From NCBI GenBank assembly GCA_024233135.1, contig JACKPZ010000041.1:1-22176 (forward strand): a DNA stretch of 22,176 nucleotides. Reading direction: 5' to 3'. Shown here one piece after another: positions 1-5,431 of this stretch (position 1 is the first letter of the stretch; each line of letters begins with the position of its first letter). Under the pieces are notes generated by a model. That model had not been told where the DNA came from, made no database searches, and saw only the letters and a list, made by a program, of their open reading frames with translations. The position numbers and the translations under genes are program-made. This stretch comes from Akkermansiaceae bacterium (lineage in GTDB: Bacteria; Verrucomicrobiota; Verrucomicrobiia; Verrucomicrobiales; Akkermansiaceae).

Positions 1-309
1 AGCTACGCCGCCTACGAGCAACTCGCCGAGTTGCGCGAGGAGTTTCCCGACGATCCGAAGCTCGGTCGCGAGATCGAGCTGCTCGCCCCGAAGGTCGCGG
101 ATTTCACCAAGGCGCTCGACGAGGCCCGGCAGTTCGAAAGCCGCAATCCAAAGCAAACCGGATCCGCCCTTTCCTGGTATCTCAAGGCACGCAGCATCTA
201 TCCGCGCAGCGAGATGGCTGAGGACGGAATCCGCCGGCTCACCGCCGAGATCCTGCCACCCGAATCGGGCGCTCCCGAGGACGCCGGCGCATCCGCCGGA
301 AACTTGTGA
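1..309 (+). CDS. C-terminal end of a helical, TPR-like protein (5' truncated by the window)
   Basis: The frame is open from base 1 to a TGA at 307-309, so only the last 102 residues are visible and the start lies upstream. The segment is rich in Glu, Ala, Leu and Arg. It reads as amphipathic helices, with pieces such as YEQLAELREEFPDD and SALSWYLKARSIYPRSEMAE that resemble tetratricopeptide-type helix pairs (tyrosine and alanine at small-residue positions, proline ending helices). The tail, rich in Pro, Gly, Ala and Glu, is probably disordered. I do not recognise a specific family, and no catalytic motif is visible. A hairpin follows the stop. The TTG at 31 is merely an internal leucine codon, not a convincing start. 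Confidence 0.7.
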   Translation, partial: SYAAYEQLAELREEFPDDPKLGREIELLAPKVADFTKALDEARQFESRNPKQTGSALSWYLKARSIYPRSEMAEDGIRRLTAEILPPESGAPEDAGASAGNL

Positions 310-312
310 GCC

Positions 313-356
313 AGACCGCGGAACAGATTTCTTGAATATTCGGGCCGCGGTCTCTT
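313..356 (+). terminator. Possible intrinsic terminator after the first gene
   Basis: A perfect 9-bp inverted repeat (AGACCGCGG at 313-321, CCGCGGTCT at 345-353) is followed by a short T-rich stretch (TCTTT). It starts four bases after the stop of the preceding gene. The 23-base loop is long and the T tract is weak, so this is a moderate candidate. Confidence 0.4.
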
Positions 357-432
357 TACGCGGAGTCGATGCGGGTGTTTATTGGATGGCCGGAATTCTC
401 CGGTATTCGAACCCCCGACTCAAACTCATGTC

Positions 433-942
433 ATGACCACAGACCTTGGGCGCCCGGCCAGAGCCGCAGGTGCCCGCAAAGTCTCCCCCCACCCCCAACC
501 CCACCACCGCGACGTCATCCTCCACAGCCATCCGCGCTTCGTGGACCTGATGCGCGAGTTTACCGATGAGTTCAGCTCGATTCCGCCCGACTGCATCTTT
601 TCATACGATTTGAACCGCCTGCCCGCCCCGTCGGACAGCGGCCGCCCGTCCGAAGAAGCGGAGGACATCCCGGTGGGAGACAACGAACCCCTGCTATCGC
701 TGCAGATCTCCCGCGCCGACCGCATCTACATCGGCGTCGAGGCGGACACCCGGCTTCCCGCGATGTGGAAGCTGGTTCTCTTGGCATTGATGAAATCCCG
801 CCCACACACCAAGGGCTCCCTCGTGCTCCTCGAAGAGAGCCACCCGGATCCCGAACTCGTCGAGTTTCTCGAGTCGCTTGCCAATGATTCCGAACTCGAT
901 CTGGTACAGTGGAGGAAACCCGTCCACCCGGCGCGGGCATGA
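433..942 (+). CDS. Hypothetical protein, 169 aa
   Basis: The product is soluble and acidic. An N-terminal stretch rich in Pro, Arg and His (roughly residues 1-30) precedes a compact region that looks folded. That region includes FVDLMREFTDEFSS, LLSLQISRADRIYIGVEAD, a hydrophobic segment around MWKLVLLALMKS, and a C-terminal helix PELVEFLESLANDSE. I do not recognise the family, and no signal peptide or catalytic motif is visible. The ATG at 433 was chosen over an in-frame ATG at 382, because the extra 17 residues look like translated untranslated sequence. Neither start has a good Shine-Dalgarno sequence. The gene converges on the minus-strand lipoprotein gene at 1028-1669, and the two share a hairpin between them. 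Confidence 0.6.
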   Translation: MTTDLGRPARAAGARKVSPHPQPHHRDVILHSHPRFVDLMREFTDEFSSIPPDCIFSYDLNRLPAPSDSGRPSEEAEDIPVGDNEPLLSLQISRADRIYIGVEADTRLPAMWKLVLLALMKSRPHTKGSLVLLEESHPDPELVEFLESLANDSELDLVQWRKPVHPARA

Positions 943-967
943 CCGGCGGTTCCTGACGCGGAACCAA

Positions 968-1003
968 AAACGAACGGGCGGACCATCCGGCCCGCCCGTT
1001 TCT
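968..1003. terminator. Bidirectional intrinsic terminator between convergent genes
   Basis: AACGGGCGG (973-981) and CCGCCCGTT (992-1000) form a perfect 9-bp GC-rich stem with a 10-base loop. On the minus strand the stem is followed by a run of five T (AAAAA at 966-970 on the plus strand), which suits the 3D lipoprotein gene ending at 1028. On the plus strand it is followed by TCTC, a weaker tail, 30 bases after the stop at 942. Confidence 0.7.
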
Positions 1004-1027
1004 CAAAACGATCTTCCGACGCTCCGC

Positions 1028-1669
1028 TCAGCGCATGGCCGTGCGGCCGAGTTCCGGCTTCTGGCGGATGATGTTGGACAGCATCTGCCGGCAGTGGGAG
1101 AACTTCTGGCGCTGGCTCAGGAGCTCCGCGCTGCGGGTGAAGGAACCCCATTGCACGATGTTGACCTCTACGGTGCGGCGGCCCCAGAGGTTCATCACAT
1201 CCTTGGTCGGCTTGTAGATGTCGATGGTGCCGGTGCCGGTGAGGGCCGAGCCGTAATCGTCCACGACGTAGAGGTAGGGCATCCCCTTGATGCGGAAGGT
1301 GGTGCCCACCGGGTAGAACGACCAGTCGGCGGCGGCGCTGCGGACGCGGTTGTTGTAGCGAAGCTGGGTGCCGGTGGCGTTCTTGCTGCCGTAAATCAGG
1401 TGATCATCCTCGCTGCAGGTGTAAGCAGTGGTGCGGACGACGCGGCGGCGCTCGGCGAAGGAATAAATCGGCATCGAGTGCTTGTCACGCGGCTTGCTTT
1501 TCGAAGCCTCCACCAGATCGCTGGACGGACCCGGAAGCGAACCGGCCTCGCGCCGCTCGACGCCCTGGATGTTGGATTTCGAAAGTACCGCGACCCCGGA
1601 GTTTCCACAACTGGTGAAAAGAACCGAAACGATGGCCAGCGATGCGAAGGAAAGAATCTTTGAGAACAT
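1028..1669 (-). CDS. 3D-domain lipoprotein (putative cell-wall lytic / MltA-like fold)
   Basis: The 213-aa product starts with a lipoprotein signal: a hydrophobic core, then a lipobox-like LFTSC with the lipidated cysteine at residue 21. A low-complexity linker follows, and residues 78-175 match the 3D domain. This fold carries three conserved aspartates and is shared by MltA lytic transglycosylases, YuiC and stationary-phase Rpf-like proteins. Likely aspartates are D115 (AAADWSFYPVG), D137 or D138 (VVDDYGSAL) and D150 (TIDIY), together with the opening TTAYTCSEDD and the closing WGRRTVEVNIVQWG. By family knowledge it would act on peptidoglycan from the membrane, probably with lytic transglycosylase activity; the activity here is inference. 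The ATG at 1669 is fixed by the signal peptide. A bidirectional hairpin lies downstream. Confidence 0.85.
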   Translation of the reverse strand: MFSKILSFASLAIVSVLFTSCGNSGVAVLSKSNIQGVERREAGSLPGPSSDLVEASKSKPRDKHSMPIYSFAERRRVVRTTAYTCSEDDHLIYGSKNATGTQLRYNNRVRSAAADWSFYPVGTTFRIKGMPYLYVVDDYGSALTGTGTIDIYKPTKDVMNLWGRRTVEVNIVQWGSFTRSAELLSQRQKFSHCRQMLSNIIRQKPELGRTAMR

Positions 1670-1826
1670 GCGTAAGGGATGTGGATCAAATCGATCGGGA
1701 CGCTTAGGGCCGTCCCAACCTCAAAAATCGCGCTTGTCTTACGCTCCTTCCTCCGGGGCTGCAACGCAAAAAACCGCTCGTTAGAAGGCAATTTGCCACA
1801 TTGCAGACCCGCGGCAGGCCGGATCC

Positions 1827-2486
1827 TCAGTTTCCGCGGGCGGCGAAGAACCGGTCGGCAAGGCGTTTCGCACCCTGCGAGGTCGCGCTCCCGACACCGG
1901 CCCACGAGGTGTCCGGGGTGGCTTCACGTTTCTTGCCGAGACGGTGGTCGATGAGGGCCGAGAGGCGCTCGCCGCTCACCGAGTCGACGATTTCCCCTTC
2001 GAACGAGACCTTGGAAATGAAGGACGCGAGCTCGGGTGATCCGAGTTTCCCGGTCATCGTCGCCCGCGGCGCGGTGTGCACCTGGCGGACGGGAACTCCG
2101 GCCGGGCTGCTGCCCTCGATCACGTCGGTGAGGGCCACGCGCACCCGCATCGTCGATGGACCGGGGGTGCCGACAACGGCCATCCGTGCGCCGAGTTCCT
2201 TGCGCAGGGCCTCCGAGAGGTAGGCCGCAAGTTGGTCGGTCACCGCCGGAGTCGCGGCGGGTGAGGCGACGACGGTGGTCACCGGCTCGAACATGACGCT
2301 GTCGTATTTCCGGAAGTTCGCCTCCGGATTCACGTAGGCGGAGACGGCGTCCTCGGTGCCGTAGCCGGAATTGAGCTGGGCGTAGTTGCCGAGGAAGCCG
2401 GATGGCGAACGGCCGCCGGTGGAGCAGGAAACAAGCCCGAGGGTGGCGGCGAGCGCCGCGGCGGCAAGGAGAAGCGTCGGTTTCAT
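1827..2486 (-). CDS. DUF3313-like lipoprotein, 219 aa
   Basis: A clear lipoprotein signal opens the protein (MKPTLLLAAAALAATLG, then LVSC with the lipid cysteine at residue 21). Next comes SGFLGNYAQLN, and then a segment with AYVNPEANFRKYDSVMFEPV. This order (FL.nY..L, Y.nP, Y..vm.ePV) is characteristic of DUF3313, a family of outer-membrane-type lipoproteins of unknown role. The middle contains LAAYLSEALRKELGARMAVV and a strand-rich half that includes MRVRVALTDVIEGS. This resembles the small alpha/beta domain often seen in proteins that feed into envelope assembly. The C-terminal helix ends AKRLADRFFAARGN. It is transcribed in the same direction as the 3D lipoprotein 157 bases further on; the two could be cotranscribed, but the gap makes that uncertain. 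Confidence 0.75.
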   Translation of the reverse strand: MKPTLLLAAAALAATLGLVSCSTGGRSPSGFLGNYAQLNSGYGTEDAVSAYVNPEANFRKYDSVMFEPVTTVVASPAATPAVTDQLAAYLSEALRKELGARMAVVGTPGPSTMRVRVALTDVIEGSSPAGVPVRQVHTAPRATMTGKLGSPELASFISKVSFEGEIVDSVSGERLSALIDHRLGKKREATPDTSWAGVGSATSQGAKRLADRFFAARGN

Positions 2487-2505
2487 AGATTCGTGGAAAT
2501 CGGGG

Positions 2506-2521
2506 GATCCGGCGCCGGATC
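2506..2521. repeat. 16-bp perfect palindrome in a divergent promoter region
   Basis: GATCCGGCGCCGGATC is a perfect dyad. It sits 20 bases upstream of the DUF3313 lipoprotein start, within the gap shared with the divergent epimerase gene. It could be an operator, or simply a GC-rich chance palindrome. No T tract follows on either side, so it is not a terminator. Confidence 0.3.
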
Positions 2522-2650
2522 ATCCGACGCGTCGCACCGGACCATGCTCTGGCAGGAACCTTCTAGCGGGTCAAGGCGAGAAGCCCGCCGCGGGGATTCG
2601 GGATTGTGCGCGGGGAGGCCTTCGGGTTGCTTGGACGCACCACACGCCCC

Positions 2651-3478
2651 ATGAAACTGCTGCTCATCGGCTACGGCTACCTCGGCGGGGAAATCGCACG
2701 GGCCTTCCGCGCGGACGGCTGGCACGTCGACCCCGTAACCTTGCACGGAGGCGACGGAACGATCGCCTGCGATGTGGCGGATGCGGAATCCGTGAGAAGG
2801 CTGGGCGACGAGGTTTCTCCGGATTTCATCGTCCATTGCGCAGCATCCGGCCGCGGCGGAGCGGAGGCCTACCAGCGGGTGTATGTCGATGGCTGTCGGA
2901 ACCTGGCCGGCACATTTCCGGAAACACCACTGCTTTTCACGTCGAGTTCTTCCGTCTACGCGCAGACCGACGGCTCATGGGTGGATGAAACGAGTCCGAC
3001 CATCCCGGAGCGGGAAACCGGCCAGTTGCTGCTGGAAGCGGAGCGAATCACGCTCGCGGCGGGGGGAACGGTCGCCCGGCTGGCGGGCATCTACGGCCCG
3101 GACCGCAGCGTCATCCTGCGCAAGTTCCTACGTGGTGAGGCGGTGATCGAAGACGACGGCCGACGTTTCCTCAACCAGATCCACCGCGACGACGCGGCGC
3201 GCGCGATCCGGATGCTGGCCGTCTCCGGAGCGACCGGTGTGTTCAACGTCTGCGACTCGACACCGCTCGCTCAGAAGGATTGTTACGCCGCTCTCGCGGA
3301 AATGTTCAGACGTCCCCTGCCCCCGACCGGTCCGAGGGACCTCAACCGCAAGCGCGGATGGACGCACAAGCGCGTTTCCAATGCGAAACTCCGCGCCGCA
3401 GGGTGGACACCCGCCTATCCATCTTTCCTCGATGCGGCGCCGGAGATCGGCCCCACTCTCGACGACCACGCGGAATAA
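2651..3478 (+). CDS. NAD-dependent epimerase/dehydratase (YeeZ-like atypical SDR), 275 aa
   Basis: The N-terminus is a Rossmann nucleotide-binding motif, with MKLLLIG followed by YGYLGGEIARAF giving a GxGxxG loop at residues 7-12. Further on, TSSSSVYAQTDGSWVDETSP followed by ERETGQLLLEAE matches the YeeZ-type atypical short-chain dehydrogenases. In these the usual YxxxK pair is not conserved at the normal spacing. RLAGIYGPDR and FLNQIHRDDAARAI are further family hallmarks. It probably binds NAD(P) and acts on a sugar nucleotide or similar substrate, which cannot be told from sequence. The start is the ATG at 2651; an upstream in-frame GTG-type extension to 2606 would put 15 residues ahead of the Rossmann strand, which is unlikely. 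It stands apart from neighbours in function. Confidence 0.85.
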   Translation: MKLLLIGYGYLGGEIARAFRADGWHVDPVTLHGGDGTIACDVADAESVRRLGDEVSPDFIVHCAASGRGGAEAYQRVYVDGCRNLAGTFPETPLLFTSSSSVYAQTDGSWVDETSPTIPERETGQLLLEAERITLAAGGTVARLAGIYGPDRSVILRKFLRGEAVIEDDGRRFLNQIHRDDAARAIRMLAVSGATGVFNVCDSTPLAQKDCYAALAEMFRRPLPPTGPRDLNRKRGWTHKRVSNAKLRAAGWTPAYPSFLDAAPEIGPTLDDHAE

Positions 3479-3573
3479 TCGGGCATCATGGCCCGCTCCC
3501 TGCTGGCGCCACCCGCGCGAACGCGGTATGTTTCCCGTTTGCAATCGTCTCGGATTCAGGGCATTGTATCAGG

Positions 3574-3861
3574 ATGAACACATTTCAAATCGGCGACTGG
3601 GTGGTCTATCGGAAGGAAAAGGTTTCGACCCACCCCGGACCTCGCGCCTGCGAAGTGTTCCCTTCGGAGCACGGCGAAGACTACTCCTACATCGTGCCGA
3701 AGTTCTGGCAGATCGTGGATGTTCCGGACGAAACGCACGTGGTCGTCTCGACCCGTACCGGGAAACGCCACACCCTGAATGCGGAGGATTCCCATTTGCA
3801 CAAGGCCTCGCTGTTCGAGCGGCTTCGCTTCCGCGCGCGCTTCCCGCAGGAGGTGGCCTGA
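3574..3861 (+). CDS. Conserved small protein of unknown function, 95 aa
   Basis: The product is short and basic, starting MNTFQIGDWVVYRKEKVSTH with a candidate SD (AGG directly before ATG). The sequence is strand-rich and looks like a small beta barrel: IGDWVVYRKEK, YIVPKFWQIVDV and THVVVSTRTGKRHTLN. A basic C-terminal helix follows (LFERLRFRARFPQ). The IGDWVVY opening recalls CarD/SH3-like 'functional position' beta barrels, but it is too short to assign. I have the impression that similar proteins occur in planctomycetes and verrucomicrobia, which a search would need to confirm. It lies 62 bases upstream of pheS in the same direction and may be cotranscribed with it. Confidence 0.75.
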   Translation: MNTFQIGDWVVYRKEKVSTHPGPRACEVFPSEHGEDYSYIVPKFWQIVDVPDETHVVVSTRTGKRHTLNAEDSHLHKASLFERLRFRARFPQEVA

Positions 3862-3923
3862 GGATGGCGCCACCTAGGCTTTGACCCGGGGCGGGATTCG
3901 GGCTATGCCCCGGCTCCTTTCCC

Positions 3924-4940
3924 ATGAAGGAGCAGATCCCCGCCATCCAAACCGAGGCCCTCGCCCGCATCGCCGGCGCCAACGACGAACGCTCGCTCGA
4001 GGAGGTCCGTGTCGGTGTGCTCGGCAAGAAGGGCACCCTCACGCTGGCCGCCGCCGGCATGAAGGACGTGCCGAAGGAGGACAAGGCCGCTGTCGGTCAA
4101 CTACTCAACGCCGCCCGCACCGCGATCACCTCGGCGTTGGAGGAGAAACAAGCCGCCCTCCAGGACACCGCAGACCAGGCCGCGCTCGCCGGAATCGACG
4201 CCACGCTGCCCGCCCGCGCGGTCGCCACCGGCGCGTTGCACCCCCTCACCCAGATCCGCGACGAGGCGATCGGCATCCTCCGCCGCATGGGCTTCGCGCT
4301 CGCCGATGGACCCGAAATCGAGGACGAGTTCCATTGTTTCGACGCCCTCAACACGCCCGCCGACCACCCGGCGCGCAACGAGAAGGACACCTTCTACTTC
4401 GACTCCGGCAAACTGCTGCGCACCCACACCTCCAGCGTACAGATCCGCACCATGGAAACGGCGAAACCGCCGGTGCGCATCATCGCGCCCGGCTCGGCCT
4501 ACCGCCGCGACGAGATCGACGCGACCCACCTGTCCGTCTTCAACCAGCTCGAAGGACTCTACGTCGCCACCGACGTCTCGCTGCCCGACCTCAAGGGCAC
4601 GCTCGAGTATTTCCTCCACGAGCTGTTCGGTCCGCAGACGGAGGTCCGTTTCCGCCCGCACTTCTTCCCGTTCACCGAGCCGAGTTTCGAGATCGATGTG
4701 AAACTCACCGTAAAGGGACAGGCCCCGCGGTGGATCGAGGTCGCCGGCTGCGGCATGGTCGACCCCGCCGTGTTCGAGTCCGTCAATGCTTCGCGCAAGG
4801 ACAATGCGTTCGATCCCGACCAGGTCACCGGTTTCGCCTTCGGTATGGGCCTCGACCGCCTCGCCATGATCCGCTGGGGCATCAAGGACATCCGCCTGCT
4901 CATCGAGAACGACGTCCGTTTCCTCAGGCAGTTCGCCTGA
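3924..4940 (+). CDS. pheS: Phenylalanine--tRNA ligase alpha subunit
   Basis: This is the catalytic alpha subunit of the cytoplasmic alpha2-beta2 class II synthetase that charges tRNA-Phe with phenylalanine. At 338 aa it has the usual bacterial length. Residues 1-85 form the N-terminal coiled-coil arm that contacts tRNA (EALARIAGANDERSLEEVRV, then GKKGTLT). The catalytic core has HPLTQI, the FYFDSGKLLRTHTSSVQIRT region (motif 1/2), SAYRRDEIDATHLSVFNQLE, and VRFRPHFFPFTEPSFEID. The class II motif 3 GMGLDRLAMIRWGI is near the end. The ATG at 3924 opens directly into the conserved N-terminal helix. No leader peptide or T-box-like structure is visible upstream. The gene ends one base before the inverted-repeat cassette that separates it from pheT. 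Confidence 0.98.
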   Translation: MKEQIPAIQTEALARIAGANDERSLEEVRVGVLGKKGTLTLAAAGMKDVPKEDKAAVGQLLNAARTAITSALEEKQAALQDTADQAALAGIDATLPARAVATGALHPLTQIRDEAIGILRRMGFALADGPEIEDEFHCFDALNTPADHPARNEKDTFYFDSGKLLRTHTSSVQIRTMETAKPPVRIIAPGSAYRRDEIDATHLSVFNQLEGLYVATDVSLPDLKGTLEYFLHELFGPQTEVRFRPHFFPFTEPSFEIDVKLTVKGQAPRWIEVAGCGMVDPAVFESVNASRKDNAFDPDQVTGFAFGMGLDRLAMIRWGIKDIRLLIENDVRFLRQFA

Positions 4941-4980
4941 GAAGATGGTGGATTGTGGATGGTAGATCGCAGATGGAAGA
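4941..4980 (+). repeat. Left inverted-repeat arm of the pheS-pheT cassette
   Basis: This 40-bp arm is built of degenerate 7-bp units with consensus GTGGATN (4948-4954, 4955-4961, 4962-4968 and 4969-4975, with a decayed unit at 4941-4947). The inner edge GGAAGA (4975-4980) lies just before the ATG at 4983 and may act as a ribosome binding site for the cassette gene. Confidence 0.75.
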
Positions 4981-4982
4981 AT

Positions 4983-5375
4983 ATGGACACGACGTCGTTC
5001 GGCTACAAGAAGCTTAGAATCTGGGAACAGGCCCGCGAGCTTGTGATCGAGATTCACCGAATGACGCTGAACATGCTGCCCAAATACGAAATGTATGAGG
5101 AGGGTTCGCAGATCCGCCGCTCCATGAAGTCGGTGAAGTCAAACATCGTGGAGGGATATGGCCGCCGTCGCCATAAAACGGAATACATTCGTTTTCTGGA
5201 TTTCTCCTACGCATCCGCTCTCGAAACCATCGACCATCTTGAAACGATCTTCGAAACAGAGTCGCTGAAAGACGTCGCTCTTTTCGAATCGCTCCACGAC
5301 CGCCTCACCCAGCTGTCCAAATCCATCTATCTCTTCACCCGCGGCGTGGAAACCCACCACAACGAGGATCGCTAG
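4983..5375 (+). CDS. Four-helix-bundle protein (S23 / 23S rRNA intervening-sequence protein family), 130 aa
   Basis: Family hallmarks are LRIWEQARELVIEIHR at residues 11-26, and IRRSMKSVKSNIVEGYGRRR at 44-63 (the conserved Q-I-R-R, S-I/V-x-x-N-I-x-E-G signature). The phase FLDFSYASALETIDHLETI follows at 71-89, with a final helix around LTQLSKSIYLF. The family forms homo-oligomeric four-helix bundles; it is found in 23S rRNA intervening sequences, and its relatives include Avd of diversity-generating retroelements. The molecular role is unknown. No reverse transcriptase is visible here. The start at 4983 was chosen over an in-frame ATG at 4953, because the latter would translate the repeat arm. 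Codon use looks less GC-biased than in pheS and pheT, consistent with transfer. It lies wholly inside the inverted-repeat cassette. Confidence 0.9.
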   Translation: MDTTSFGYKKLRIWEQARELVIEIHRMTLNMLPKYEMYEEGSQIRRSMKSVKSNIVEGYGRRRHKTEYIRFLDFSYASALETIDHLETIFETESLKDVALFESLHDRLTQLSKSIYLFTRGVETHHNEDR

Positions 5376-5386
5376 CCGACTCTTCC

Positions 5387-5426
5387 TCTTCCATCCACGA
5401 TCTACCATCCACGATCCACTATCTCC
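5387..5426 (-). repeat. Right inverted-repeat arm of the pheS-pheT cassette
   Basis: The reverse complement of this stretch matches the left arm at 35 of 40 positions, including an uninterrupted block of 13 identical bases centred on GGATGGTAGATCG. On its minus strand it shows the same 7-bp GTGGATN units. It ends five bases upstream of the pheT ATG. Confidence 0.75.
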
Positions 5427-5431
5427 TTTCC

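Larger units (their letters stand above)
4941..5426. mobile_element. Candidate small insertion cassette: four-helix-bundle gene between 40-bp inverted repeats
   Basis: A 486-bp segment occupies nearly the whole space between pheS and pheT. Its two ends are imperfect inverted repeats matching at 35 of 40 positions (4941-4980 against the reverse complement of 5387-5426). The left arm starts at the base after the pheS stop, and the right arm ends five bases before the pheT ATG. By eye the interior is less GC-rich than either flanking gene. S23/IVP proteins are classically encoded in intervening sequences inside 23S rRNA genes, so a cargo relationship between this protein family and an insertable unit has precedent. 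No transposase is encoded, so any movement would need help in trans. That it is mobile is inference; the repeats and their placement are seen directly. Confidence 0.55.

Noticed and set aside
363..421. tRNA-like remnant: T-loop-like TTCGAAC at 406-412 and a possible 6-bp end stem (363-368 with 416-421)
   Set aside because: The T stem has two mismatches, the total length is about 59 bases, and no D or anticodon arm can be drawn. Probably chance.
4953..4982. Upstream in-frame ATG extending the four-helix-bundle protein by 10 residues
   Set aside because: The extra residues are translated from the inverted-repeat arm and do not match the family start.
4983..5375. Diversity-generating retroelement suggested by the Avd-like protein
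   Set aside because: No reverse transcriptase, template repeat or variable repeat is present in the window.
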